64,000 bases of DNA from positions 1-64,000 of the forward strand of contig NZ_PPXD01000020.1 in NCBI RefSeq assembly GCF_002909375.1, given 5' to 3'. This DNA is from Cryobacterium zongtaii (lineage in GTDB: Bacteria > Actinomycetota > Actinomycetes > Actinomycetales > Microbacteriaceae). The translations under genes and the position numbers were made by a program. Each line of letters begins with the position of its first letter. The stretch's first letter is position 1. This document shows positions 53,904-62,383 of the stretch, piece by piece. The notes beneath the pieces were generated by a model. That model saw only the letters and a list, made by a program, of their open reading frames with translations. It made no database searches and had not been told where the DNA came from.

Positions 53904-54413
53904 ATGAGTGCTGCCGGCGAGTTCATCGACGCCACCCTGCAGCGGGAGAGCTCCTGGGAGCGCGCCGACGCCGATCGGGCCCGGCTGGGCGGCAGCCTCA
54001 CCTTCTACGGCGCATCCGTCGGCGCGATACGCGGCACGATCCGCGATGCCGGGCGGCGCTACCCCGGCCTTGGCCACGACGAGATCACGGCCCTGAGCTC
54101 CGAACTGTGGGCGGTGCCGGTCTACGAGCGCCGGCTGGCGGCCGTGGTGCTGCTGCAATCCCACGTGCGAATGCTGCGCGCCTCCGACCTCACCCGCATC
54201 GAGGGTTTCCTGCGGACCGCACAGCTGCCCGCTCTCCTGGACCCGCTCACAGCGGATGTGGTGCGGCCGCTGGTCGATGCCCTGACCGGTCCGGCGCGCA
54301 GCCGGGCGCAGATCGTGCTCGACCGGTGGGCCCAGGATCCCAGCGCCGAACTGCGCCGTGCCGCCGGGCTGCTCGGCGTCTCCGGCGGCGCGGCCCAGCG
54401 TCAGGAGTACTAG
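53904..54413 (+). CDS. AlkD-like DNA alkylation repair protein, C-terminally short
   Basis: The 169-aa protein resembles the N-terminal three quarters of AlkD/DNA-alkylation-repair HEAT-repeat proteins: FYGASVGAIRGTIRDAGRRYPGLGHDEITALSSELWAVPVYERRLAAVVLLQSH and LDRWAQDPSAELRRAAGLL. Family members are usually 220-240 residues and continue past the RRAA helix with two more helices. Here the frame ends soon after (GVSGGAAQRQEY), 18 nt before the convergent dehydrogenase gene. It may be a truncated remnant or a short variant. Activity is doubtful. Confidence 0.7.
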   Translation: MSAAGEFIDATLQRESSWERADADRARLGGSLTFYGASVGAIRGTIRDAGRRYPGLGHDEITALSSELWAVPVYERRLAAVVLLQSHVRMLRASDLTRIEGFLRTAQLPALLDPLTADVVRPLVDALTGPARSRAQIVLDRWAQDPSAELRRAAGLLGVSGGAAQRQEY

Positions 54414-54431
54414 TCATCAGGAGCGCGGGCG

Positions 54432-55400
54432 TCAGGGTATGACGACGACCTTGCCCCGGATGCTTCCATCGGTGAGACGGCGCATGGCTGTCGCGGCCTC
54501 GGCGAGCGGATACACCCGATCGATGACGGGCCTGATCGCGCCGCTCTCGAGAAGGCCCGCGAGGGTGTGCAGGTCATCCTGACGTACGACCGAGACCAGA
54601 CCGGTGAGCTTCTGGGATACGAACGGCGACAGCAGCAGGGCCCGCAGGGCCCTCTCGAAACCGCCGGTCACCCGGCCGCCGCCTTCGCCGCCGACGAGTA
54701 CCAGGGTGCCGCGGGGCGCGAGCAGTCTGCGCAGCGAGGAGACCGACCGGTTGCCGCCGGTTTCGAGCACGAGGTCGTAGCGCTCGCCCGACCGGGTGAT
54801 GTCGCCGCGGGTGTAGTCGACGGCCGCATCCGCCCCGAGCGAGAGAACGTAGTCGAGCTTCGCGGTGCTGGCGACGCCCGTCACGTGCGCTCCGAAGGTC
54901 TTGGCCAGCTGCACGGCATAGCCGCCGACGGCGCCGGAGGCCCCGATTACGAGCACCCGCTCCCCCGGGCCGGCGTCCCGCAGCGGGGCGAGGGCCTGCA
55001 GGGCGGTGACGGCCGAGGTCGGCACGGCCGCGGCCTGCTCGAAGCTCAGGGCCGCCGGCTTGGGCTCGAGTTTGTCGGCCCGGGCGGTCGTGTATTCGGC
55101 CAAGGAGCCCTCACCGACACCGAACACCTCATCGCCCGGTGTGAACCGGGTGACGTTGGCGCCGACGGCCTCGACGCGACCCGCGACATCCATGCCCCGC
55201 ACCCGGCTTTTCGGGGCGCGCAGGCCGACGGCGGGCCGCACGAGGTAGGGAAGCCCCGCCATCAGGTGCCAGTCACCGATATTGAGGCTCGCGGCCTCGA
55301 CGCGCAGGAGAACGTCGTCGGCGCCGACGGCCGGCCGCTCGATCTCGGCGGGGTGTAGAACGTCGGCCGAGCCGTAGCTGTCGTGGACGATGGCCCTCAT
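54432..55400 (-). CDS. NAD(P)-dependent quinone oxidoreductase / alcohol dehydrogenase (MDR, zinc-free)
   Basis: The 322-aa MDR protein has GroES-like N-domain SLNIGDWHLMAGLPYLVRPAVGLRAPKSRVRGMDVAGRVEAVGANVTRFTPGDEVFG and Rossmann motif VLVIGASGAVGGYAVQLAKTFGAHVTGV. The catalytic zinc Cys/His pattern of ADH is absent, so it belongs to the quinone oxidoreductase-like group. Its ATG overlaps the XRE gene stop by 4 nt. It is the last gene of a three-gene operon whose promoter carries an inverted repeat. Confidence 0.88.
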   Translation of the reverse strand: MRAIVHDSYGSADVLHPAEIERPAVGADDVLLRVEAASLNIGDWHLMAGLPYLVRPAVGLRAPKSRVRGMDVAGRVEAVGANVTRFTPGDEVFGVGEGSLAEYTTARADKLEPKPAALSFEQAAAVPTSAVTALQALAPLRDAGPGERVLVIGASGAVGGYAVQLAKTFGAHVTGVASTAKLDYVLSLGADAAVDYTRGDITRSGERYDLVLETGGNRSVSSLRRLLAPRGTLVLVGGEGGGRVTGGFERALRALLLSPFVSQKLTGLVSVVRQDDLHTLAGLLESGAIRPVIDRVYPLAEAATAMRRLTDGSIRGKVVVIP

Positions 55401-55645
55401 GATGTGCCTCCAGGTCGAGTGAGGATGGGAGTTGCCGGGTACTGGAACACGTCGTCGAGTGGTCGATTGAACACCCGGGCGATCTGGAACGCCACCTCGA
55501 GAGAGGGCGAATAGCGGCCCTGCTCGATGGCGATGATGGTCTGCCGGGTCACGCCCACCCGGTCGGCCAGCGCGGCCTGGGTCATCTCTCCGTGCGCGAA
55601 GCGGAGCCCGCGGATGTTGTTGGTCACGCTCGTCGCCTTCACCAT
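55397..55645 (-). CDS. Small XRE-type transcriptional regulator
   Basis: The 82-aa single-domain HTH protein reads NNIRGLRFAHGEMTQAALADRVGVTRQTIIAIEQGRYSPSLEVAFQIARVFNRPLDDVFQYP, a complete HTH_3 domain of the YozG/Cro-like type. It overlaps the upstream membrane-protein gene by 7 nt and the downstream dehydrogenase by 4 nt. It is the natural candidate to bind the inverted repeat at 56117-56156 and repress its own operon. In other genomes such XRE proteins pair with DUF2178-like membrane proteins. Confidence 0.88.
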   Translation of the reverse strand: MVKATSVTNNIRGLRFAHGEMTQAALADRVGVTRQTIIAIEQGRYSPSLEVAFQIARVFNRPLDDVFQYPATPILTRPGGTS

Positions 55646-56067
55646 GACTGGAATCCCCGGCGGTACGCGATGATCTTGGCGATGGAGGCCAGGATCGACG
55701 AGAGCACGAAGGCCAGGTAGATCACGTTGGCGATCCAGAACGCGTCCAGCCCGGTGATGGCGAAGACCAGCGCGAGTAAGGCCCCGAGAATCACGAAGGA
55801 CTGGCCGATGTGTTCGCCGAGCCGGTTGATCTCCTTGTCGCGCTGGTCCTTCCGGCCGGCCTCGTGGGGCGACAGGATGGCCGCGATGATGTTCAGCAGG
55901 ATCCCCGCGACGATCGAGCCGACGATGGTCCACAGCATCGCGGGAATGTAAGCCGCCTGCTCGAGGGGGGCGCCGCCTGCGCCACCCAGCACCAGAACCA
56001 GATAGATGCCGTACGCCACTATCGCGACGACGACCATGATCCAGGCGCGTTGTTCTTCGCGTGCCAT
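55639..56067 (-). CDS. Four-helix membrane protein paired with the XRE regulator
   Basis: The 142-aa protein has four membrane helices: WIMVVVAIVAYGIYLVLVLGG, AAYIPAMLWTIVGSIVAGILLNIIAAIL, GQSFVILGALLALVFAITGL and FWIANVIYLAFVLSSILASIAKIIAYR. A charged loop (SPHEAGRKDQRDKEINRLGEHI) lies between helices 2 and 3. The size and neighbour resemble DUF2178-like proteins. The ATG at 56067 has GGGAG upstream; the longer frame to 56148 would run into the promoter. Function unknown. Confidence 0.8.
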   Translation of the reverse strand: MAREEQRAWIMVVVAIVAYGIYLVLVLGGAGGAPLEQAAYIPAMLWTIVGSIVAGILLNIIAAILSPHEAGRKDQRDKEINRLGEHIGQSFVILGALLALVFAITGLDAFWIANVIYLAFVLSSILASIAKIIAYRRGFQSW

Positions 56068-56116
56068 CTGCGGCTCCCTGCCTCGATGCCGGTCCGTGCC
56101 GGCGTGTAAAAGATTG

Positions 56117-56156
56117 TTGACACGATGAATGTATGCCCGACCAGACATCGTGTCAA
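56117..56156 (-). promoter_or_regulatory. Near-consensus promoter embedded in an 11-bp inverted repeat
   Basis: On the minus strand TTGACA (56151-56156), a 17-nt spacer and TACATT (56128-56133) form a near-perfect sigma-70-type promoter for the membrane protein-XRE-dehydrogenase operon. The same bases form TTGACACGATG-N18-CATCGTGTCAA (56117-56127 / 56146-56156), with one arm covering the -35 and the other lying directly after the -10. This is the geometry of a repressor-controlled promoter. Confidence 0.75.
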
Positions 56157-56178
56157 GTATTTTTTACTTACCTTTTCG

Positions 56179-56235
56179 CGACTTGCCGAGAAATGCCCCT
56201 TGTCGGGTCGTGAAGGAGACTTGTGCGGCAAGTCG
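56179..56235. repeat. Palindromic repeat element, type 1, copy C
   Basis: CGACTTGCCG (56179-56188) and CGGCAAGTCG (56226-56235) are perfect inverted repeats around a core with GCCCCTT and CGTGAAGGAGA. It aligns with copies A and B at 41537-41669, about 14.5 kb away. It lies in the gap between the operon promoter and the hydrolase gene. Confidence 0.7.
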
Positions 56236-56267
56236 GCGAGCTGAGCGGCTGGTGATGGTGCCGGCGG

Positions 56268-57185
56268 CTACGGCGAGCCGCGCTGGAGCCGGCGGGCCCA
56301 GTCGACGATCAGGCGGATGCCCGCGGCGAAGTCCGGTGACTTCGGCCGGTTGAGAAAGGCGTGGGCGGCATCCGTCAGTACGTGGTACTCGACGGGCACC
56401 CGGGCCGCGGCGAGTTCCTTGGCGAACTGCTCGCCGGAGGACCGCATCGAATCGCTGTCCGCGTCGATGAGTAGCGCGGGGGGAAAATCGGGCAGCGAGT
56501 GGCCGCCGGGGAACGCGGACGGATCGGCCAGTGCGGCCCGGCTCCCGGCGTAGATGCGGTTCACCCCGTTGAGCAGCAGGGGGGTGTGCGTGAATCTGCG
56601 CCGGCCGCGCAGTCGGCTGCGCAGCTCGCGCGAGCGCTCGGGCAGGCTCGCGTGGAAGAGGCCGTAGGCGAAGAAGACCCCGCGCAGGGGCTCGGCGCCA
56701 CCGTGGGCCAGCCGGAGCACGGCTCCCGCCGACAGGCAGGCGCCCGCACTCGCTCCGCCCAGGATCACCCCGTCGCCGAACTCGCCCTGCACCGCCCGCA
56801 CCACCGCGACAACGTCATCGACCGGCACCGGAAAGTGGATGCGTCCGGTCGACGCTGCCGTCCGCCCGAATCTGCGCAGCCCCGGGATCGACGTCAGCCT
56901 GTAGTCGACGGTGATCACGGTGAATCCGGCTGCGGCCAGCGCCAGGGCCACCTCGTGGGTTTCCGGCAGGTCGAGGCCGCCCTTGACGAAGGCGCCACCA
57001 TGCACCCAGACGATCGGCGCCGGCTCGAGCGACACCGATCCGACCAGCGCCGCGCCGACCGGCGCCGCGCCGACCGGCGGGGCATACCGGCGCACCGGAA
57101 CGGGGCCGTGCGGACCCTGAATGACAGCGTCAACACCGACATCCGCGTTCTCGGTCTCAGATGCACCGCGAGTTCTCCCGATCAT
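56268..57185 (-). CDS. Alpha/beta hydrolase (HSL-type esterase/lipase)
   Basis: The protein of about 305 aa has the oxyanion motif WVHGGAFVKGG, nucleophile Ser in LGGASAGACLSAGAVLRL (GxSxG), Asp in ALLIDADSDSMRSSGEQF and His in DAAHAFLN. This is the complete triad of the hormone-sensitive-lipase-like esterases. A 15-bp tandem repeat at 57041-57080 encodes the PVGAAPVGAALVGS stretch near the N-terminus. The ATG at 57185 is chosen because TAGCCT ends 6 nt before it; a GTG lies 6 nt further up. Substrate unknown. Confidence 0.87.
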   Translation of the reverse strand: MIGRTRGASETENADVGVDAVIQGPHGPVPVRRYAPPVGAAPVGAALVGSVSLEPAPIVWVHGGAFVKGGLDLPETHEVALALAAAGFTVITVDYRLTSIPGLRRFGRTAASTGRIHFPVPVDDVVAVVRAVQGEFGDGVILGGASAGACLSAGAVLRLAHGGAEPLRGVFFAYGLFHASLPERSRELRSRLRGRRRFTHTPLLLNGVNRIYAGSRAALADPSAFPGGHSLPDFPPALLIDADSDSMRSSGEQFAKELAAARVPVEYHVLTDAAHAFLNRPKSPDFAAGIRLIVDWARRLQRGSP

Positions 57186-57220
57186 CTGCACAGGCTACGG
57201 CCTGTGGACCCGCGCCGGGC

Positions 57221-58129
57221 TCAGGAGTGCGCGAGCAGCCAGTCCAGCGCCGGCGCGCACTCGGTGAGGATCGAGATGTGGCCGTCATCGGCACAATCCC
57301 ATAGCTCGGCGTTCGGGATGGCGTGGGCCAGCCAGGCCCCGTGCGCGGGCGGCACCACCCGGTCGCGGCCGCCCTGCGCGATGAGCACGGGCACCGAGAT
57401 CGCCGTCACGTCGAATCCCCACGGCACCACGAACGCCATATCGTCGTCGATGAGCCCGTCGGGGCCGGCCGCCGAGGCCTCCCCCACGTCCGCTCCCAGC
57501 GGCGCCCAGTCACCCTTCAGGGCGGCGTAGTCCCGCTCGACGAAGCTCGCCGGATCGAACTCAGCGGTCGCCTGGTAGTGCTCGCGGGCGGGCCGGCCTG
57601 AGCAGGCGGCGCGCAACGCGCCATCCGACGCCATGCCGGCGAAGAAGTCGAGGCCGTCGGCGTCGAAGGGCGCGATCGCGGCCAGGCACGCGGCGGCGGT
57701 CACCCGCTCGGGCAGCAGTGCTGCGCAGGCCAGAGCGTGCGGGCCGCCTCCGGAGGCGCCCATCACCGCGAACCGGTCCAGCTGCAGGGCGTCGGCGATG
57801 GCCGCCACATCCGTCGCCGCCGACCCGACGGAGCGGCCGGGCAGCGGCGTCGACCCGCCGTAGCTGGGCCGTCCGTACGAGATCAGCCGGATGCGCCGCT
57901 GGGCCGCCGCCGCGAGCAACGGTTCGAGCAGGGCCCCGGTCTGTGGCGAACCGTGGTGCCACAGCACGGTGAGCCGGGCCGGGCCAGGTTCGCCGACGGG
58001 GTCGTAACCGTCCAGACCGCCGTATTCAGCCGTCCCAGCGGACTCCCCGGCGACGCCGGTACTCCCAGCGCTGTCGTGCACCCTGAGCACACGTCCGTCG
58101 GAGCGCCGCAGATCCTGCACTGACACCAT
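57221..58129 (-). CDS. Alpha/beta-fold hydrolase
   Basis: The 302-aa hydrolase shows VLWHHGSPQTGALLEPLLAAAAQRRIRLISYGRPSYGGSTP, nucleophile Ser in FAVMGASGGGPHALACAALLPERV, acid region PVLIAQGGRDRVVPPAHGAWLAHAIP and His in DDGHISIL. The family includes epoxide and haloalkane-type hydrolases; the substrate is unknown. The ATG at 58129 is 6 nt after TACGCT, so the gene has its own leaderless promoter and is probably not in the jet operon that ends 61 nt upstream. Confidence 0.87.
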   Translation of the reverse strand: MVSVQDLRRSDGRVLRVHDSAGSTGVAGESAGTAEYGGLDGYDPVGEPGPARLTVLWHHGSPQTGALLEPLLAAAAQRRIRLISYGRPSYGGSTPLPGRSVGSAATDVAAIADALQLDRFAVMGASGGGPHALACAALLPERVTAAACLAAIAPFDADGLDFFAGMASDGALRAACSGRPAREHYQATAEFDPASFVERDYAALKGDWAPLGADVGEASAAGPDGLIDDDMAFVVPWGFDVTAISVPVLIAQGGRDRVVPPAHGAWLAHAIPNAELWDCADDGHISILTECAPALDWLLAHS

Positions 58130-58190
58130 CGGGCCAGCGTAAGCCGGATTCATGCGCCCGGCCGGCACGGCGCGCGGGTCAGGCCACGCT

Positions 58191-61100
58191 TCAGTCAGAT
58201 ACCGCCTGGTCCGGTTCGGCGTGCTCGGCGTCCCTCGGTTCCGGCGACATCAGCGGGGTGATGTAGGAGAAGCCCGTCGCGGTGTTCTTGGTCATCGACA
58301 GGACGAGGTCCATGTACGGTTCGAGCGCGGTGACCTTGTCGAGCGGCGATCCCACGATGAGCTGGAAGCCGAGGCCCTTCCAGGCCGCGACGGCCCGGCC
58401 GGCGAACTCGGAGTCCGACTTCACGAAGCCCTCGTCGAGGAAGACCGGGGCGAACCGTGGCCGGGTGCGGCTTTCATCGCCGAGCTGGAACCGCAGGGCG
58501 GCGCCGACGACGAACGCGACGAGCTCCTGAGATTCGCCACCGCTCTTGCCGCCGAGCGACGAATAGGTGCTCACTTCCACCCCGTCCGGTGTGGTGCGCA
58601 CGGCGGTGATCTCCACGTGCCTGCGCACGTCCAGGAGCAGGTCGCGGTCCGAGTCGGCCCTGGCGGCGTGGCGGGCGGCGCCGGCACGCCCCGGGCCGGC
58701 GATGTCGAGCTCGTCCGGCCGGCGGATGAGATTCATGAACGCCTGCAGCCTGGTGAACCGGCTCTCGGTCTGCTCGTCGGTGAATTCCTCGGTCGACCCC
58801 GATGAGAGCAGCTTGAGCTCCTTGCGGAACGCCGAGGCATCGTCACGGTGCAGCCGGCGCAGTGAGATCTGCAGCCGGTCGCGGCCGGCGCCGAACGGCA
58901 GCGTCCGCAGGATGTCGTTGATCGGCCGCAACCGGTCTTCGATCTCCTCGATCGAGGTGGTGAAGGCGCCGACGAGAGGAACGAGGTCCTGTCCGCTCCA
59001 CGCGGAGAGGCGCCGCTTCCATTCCTGTCGGCGCTCGTAGAGGCCGAGCGTGTAGACGGCGTCGAGGATGTCGCTGTAGCTGGAGTATGACTCCATCGCC
59101 ACGCCGATGTTGGGGTCGGGCCAGCGACTCTGGAAGGTCTCGAAGATACCGATCAGGGTGTCCCTGGCACTGCGGGCGGTGTCACGGTCCTGGCTGGACT
59201 GCTCGGTGAGCCGCTCGCGGAGGCGCTTCACGCCGTTGGCGAAGGTGGCCAGCTCGGCACTGTCGCTCACGGCGGCGAACTGCGCGTCGAGGACGGCGGC
59301 GTGTTCGTCCGGCAGACTGACCGACTCGTCGGCGGTGATGCGCTCGAGCCTGTCGTTCACGATGTCCTGGCGGTCCACGATCGCGGCGTGCTCCTCACCG
59401 AGCACCGCGGCCTCCCGCTCGGTCTCGTGCTTGTGCTTCTGGGCGGTCTCCAGTTCGGCGGACAGCCGCGCCTCTTCGTCCTGGAGCCCGCGCAGCACGT
59501 CGCTGCCGGCGAGCAGACGTTCCCGCTCGGCCTCCTTGGCGCCGATGCGTGCCTGGGCGCCGGCCACGTCGATGGCCGCCCACACGGTGTCGAGCACGTG
59601 CTGGTGGGCATCCTTGAGGCGCCGCAGGGCGATGATCCGGCCGGCCATGGCGGAGGCCTGCCCCGCCAGGTCGTCGGCACGTTCCTTGAGCGCGGCGAGC
59701 TCGTCGGCGATCTCGGCCAGGCGCACCCCGCTGGAGAAGCCGATGATCGAGCGCTGGTCCTTGTTCCAACCGTGTGCGCCGCGCTTGCCGTTGCGGGTCT
59801 GTCCGCTCTGGGTGACCCTGGACCCCTCACCGGCTAGGTCGGCGGGGCCGGTGACGCAGAGTGCGTCCAGGCTCGGTGTCTGCACGCGGTCCTGCACCCA
59901 GCGGCTGAACAGGGAGTCCTTGAAGACCAGCTTGCCGGAGACGTAGCGGGGGTCGGGGTGTACCTGCTGGTGCGGGTGCAGCGGTACGCCTTCGAAGTGG
60001 ATGCGCACGGGAATGTGCAAAGGGTCGATGGCTGCGCCGAGGGCGGCGAGGCGCGTCTCATCAACGAGCAGCACCCGGACGACAGAGGCGAGGGTGACCT
60101 CGGCGGCCTGTCGCCAGGCGTCCTCGCCGGGAGCGATGTCGATGAGCTCGGCCACGAACGGCAGCTCCTCGGCGGGGATCCCGGCGGCCTCGGCGATCAT
60201 CAGGCGGGCGTTGTGCAGGTGCTGGGGAACCAGGCTGGCCCGGCCCTTGAGAAAGCTGTGCTCCTGCTTGAGGGTGCGGATCTGTTCTTCGAGGGGGTAG
60301 GCGGTGCGCTGCAGGCCGACCCTCTGCAGGTCGAGTTCCTGCTCGGTGGCGGTGAACCCGGCGAGGAACGACTCAGCCTGTTCTTGCGCGGCGGAGAAGG
60401 CATCCGCCGACTCGATGGGCGTGTCGATCAGCGCGATGCGCTCATCGAACCTGGCGCGTTCGGCGGCCACGTCGTCGCGCTTGCTGGCGAGCACGTCGAG
60501 GTCGTTCTGCAGGCCGGCGAGGGCGTCGCCGCCGTTGTCTCGCTGCTGGTGCACCAGGTCGGCGATCCGCACCTTCAGGTCGGTCTCGGCATCCCGGGCG
60601 GCACTGTGCTTGGCCTGGTTGTCGCGCCGGCGGGCGCGGTTGGTGTCGGCGGCGGTATCGAGCAGACCGTGCTCGGTGAGCAGCTGCCAGAGCACGAAGG
60701 GGGTGTCACCGTCGCGGTGCACGCCGAAACGGTCGATGAGGTCGGCCTTCTCGGTCGCGGTCTCGTAGTCGCGGTGCAGTTCGGGGAGGCGTTCGAGGAC
60801 CTTGGCCTTCTGCGCCTCGGTGACCATGGCGCCGTAGGAGCGTTCGAGGTCTTCGAAGTGGTCGACGGCTTTGTCGGCGGCGGCGTAGGTGGCGGGCTCT
60901 TCGAGCACCATCGACTTGTACAGGCCGTCGACGGTCTTCACCTGCTGGCCGGCCTGGATGCGGGCCAGCAGTCGCAGCGCCTTGCCGCCCTCACCGTTGG
61001 CGCCGATGCCGAGCCGCGTGTACAGGGTCTGCGAGAACGCGGCATAGGTGTCGAACACGTCGAGGTCGGCGAACCGGTTTTTCAGGGCGCGCTTGTCGAA

Positions 61101-61643
61101 GCGGGCCTCGGTGACGTCGGCGAGGTCGCGCAGGTCGAGCCGGCCGTCACGGGTGGCCATCTTCATGGTCACGTCGGCGAACTTGGTGGCGCCGCGCGGC
61201 ACGAAGTAGGCGCGCAGCACCGTGAACCGGCGCTGGTTGTCGTCGATGAAGGTCATCGCTATCGCACCCCAGGTGGCCGAGTCGGCGCCGCGCAGCACCT
61301 GATCGTGCATCTGCCCGGTTTCGGCCTCGCGACTGGAGTCGGTCTTGCCGCGCAGGTACGTCATCAGGTTGCGCTGGTCGACGCTGCGGGCCCGCCCGGA
61401 ACCGGCGTCGTTGGACGCACCGTTGAACGGGGTGTCCGAGGGCATCATCAACGCCAGGTAGGCGTCGAGCAGGCTCGACTTGCCGGTGCCGGATGCGCCG
61501 GAGACCAGGGTGGCGCTGGCGGCGAAGTCCACCTCGTGGTGACCCTGGAAGCCACCCCAGTTGACCATCTGGAAGGACTCGGCACGCCACTGGGTGGTTC
61601 CCTCGGTGGCACCGTCCATGTGGAACAGCGGGGAATCGGTCAT
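58191..61643 (-). CDS. jetC: Wadjet JetC-like SMC/MukB-type ATPase
   Basis: The 1150-aa SbcC/MukB-like ATPase (COG4913-type) matches JetC. The N-terminal half-site has [17 protein letters not shown] and Walker [17 protein letters not shown] (49-60), then [12 protein letters not shown]. Long coiled coils run from about residue 200 to 940, with a central globular hinge region. The C-terminal half has signature [25 protein letters not shown] and Walker [15 protein letters not shown], then [12 protein letters not shown]. In Wadjet the JetABC complex extrudes DNA loops of circular plasmids before JetD cuts. The ATG overlaps the JetB stop by 4 nt. No jetD follows. Confidence 0.9.
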   Translation of the reverse strand: MTDSPLFHMDGATEGTTQWRAESFQMVNWGGFQGHHEVDFAASATLVSGASGTGKSSLLDAYLALMMPSDTPFNGASNDAGSGRARSVDQRNLMTYLRGKTDSSREAETGQMHDQVLRGADSATWGAIAMTFIDDNQRRFTVLRAYFVPRGATKFADVTMKMATRDGRLDLRDLADVTEARFDKRALKNRFADLDVFDTYAAFSQTLYTRLGIGANGEGGKALRLLARIQAGQQVKTVDGLYKSMVLEEPATYAAADKAVDHFEDLERSYGAMVTEAQKAKVLERLPELHRDYETATEKADLIDRFGVHRDGDTPFVLWQLLTEHGLLDTAADTNRARRRDNQAKHSAARDAETDLKVRIADLVHQQRDNGGDALAGLQNDLDVLASKRDDVAAERARFDERIALIDTPIESADAFSAAQEQAESFLAGFTATEQELDLQRVGLQRTAYPLEEQIRTLKQEHSFLKGRASLVPQHLHNARLMIAEAAGIPAEELPFVAELIDIAPGEDAWRQAAEVTLASVVRVLLVDETRLAALGAAIDPLHIPVRIHFEGVPLHPHQQVHPDPRYVSGKLVFKDSLFSRWVQDRVQTPSLDALCVTGPADLAGEGSRVTQSGQTRNGKRGAHGWNKDQRSIIGFSSGVRLAEIADELAALKERADDLAGQASAMAGRIIALRRLKDAHQHVLDTVWAAIDVAGAQARIGAKEAERERLLAGSDVLRGLQDEEARLSAELETAQKHKHETEREAAVLGEEHAAIVDRQDIVNDRLERITADESVSLPDEHAAVLDAQFAAVSDSAELATFANGVKRLRERLTEQSSQDRDTARSARDTLIGIFETFQSRWPDPNIGVAMESYSSYSDILDAVYTLGLYERRQEWKRRLSAWSGQDLVPLVGAFTTSIEEIEDRLRPINDILRTLPFGAGRDRLQISLRRLHRDDASAFRKELKLLSSGSTEEFTDEQTESRFTRLQAFMNLIRRPDELDIAGPGRAGAARHAARADSDRDLLLDVRRHVEITAVRTTPDGVEVSTYSSLGGKSGGESQELVAFVVGAALRFQLGDESRTRPRFAPVFLDEGFVKSDSEFAGRAVAAWKGLGFQLIVGSPLDKVTALEPYMDLVLSMTKNTATGFSYITPLMSPEPRDAEHAEPDQAVSD

Positions 61644-62383
61644 GAGACGGCCTCCAGGGCGGGGTCGGCAGGGTCGGATGTCCCGGGTTCGGGCTCACGG
61701 AATTCCTGGCCGTTCTGCTCCACCAGCCATTCCCACAGCTCGCCGAGTCGCTCGATGGGCAGCAGCACCTCGATCACGGCCGAGATGCGGAACCGGTCCG
61801 GATCGCTGGTCTTGAGCAACACCCGCGCCTTCGCCAGGCTGTCCACGGCCGCGGCGGCGCGACGAGCGTCACCGAACCTGTCGGTGGCGTGCTCCGGCCG
61901 GAAGTGCGCAACGTTCTCGACCAGGTTGTCCCGGTCGACGATGACGATGTCGACGCCGCTGGCGCGTTCGCTGCGGAACCGCTGGCGCAACAGCACCAGC
62001 AGGATGGTCTCCTCCCGGGTGTACGCCACGTCGTGCAGCAGGGTCGGGAATCTGTCGCCGCCCTCGCCGACGGCCTGGCGTTTGAAGGCCACCTCGTAGT
62101 GCAGGTCGACGTGCAGATCGAGGAACAGATCGTTGAGCCGCGACTTGAGCAGGCTCTGCGAGGCGAGCAGGGTGCGCCACTCGGCCGGCTGCAGGGCGGC
62201 GGAGATGTAGCGGTGCTTGAGCAGCAGCACCAGGGTGCGGCGCTGCTCAACGGTCAGGCCGCCCTCGTCCCCCTCGAACAAAGAGAAGCTCTGGGCGCCG
62301 TCCTGTTCCTCGGTGGTCTCGGCGCCTTCGACAGTGTCGTCGGTCAGGTCGTCGGTCACGTCAGCGGTCACGTTGTCAGTCAT
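61640..62383 (-). CDS. jetB: Wadjet JetB-like protein (DUF4194)
   Basis: The protein is about 247 aa. An acidic N-terminus (about 40 residues) precedes a DUF4194 winged-helix region: [84 protein letters not shown] and [25 protein letters not shown]. JetB is the KITE/MukE-like subunit that links JetA to JetC. The ATG at 62383 overlaps the JetA stop (8 nt), with GGA upstream; an ATG at 62395 is possible. Order and overlaps match type I-like Wadjet operons. Confidence 0.9.
   Translation of the reverse strand: MTDNVTADVTDDLTDDTVEGAETTEEQDGAQSFSLFEGDEGGLTVEQRRTLVLLLKHRYISAALQPAEWRTLLASQSLLKSRLNDLFLDLHVDLHYEVAFKRQAVGEGGDRFPTLLHDVAYTREETILLVLLRQRFRSERASGVDIVIVDRDNLVENVAHFRPEHATDRFGDARRAAAAVDSLAKARVLLKTSDPDRFRISAVIEVLLPIERLGELWEWLVEQNGQEFREPEPGTSDPADPALEAVS

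Noticed and set aside
56499..57530. 343-codon plus-strand frame opposite the esterase gene
   Set aside because: No motif, shadow composition, and the minus strand has a complete catalytic triad.
57221..58190. Search for jetD after jetC on either strand
   Set aside because: The minus strand encodes an alpha/beta hydrolase with HGSPQTG and GASGGG motifs; no DUF3322/DUF2220-like sequence is visible in any frame.
59958..62099. 713-codon plus-strand frame opposite jetC/jetB
   Set aside because: Gly/Val/Glu-rich antisense shadow of the coiled-coil region of JetC.
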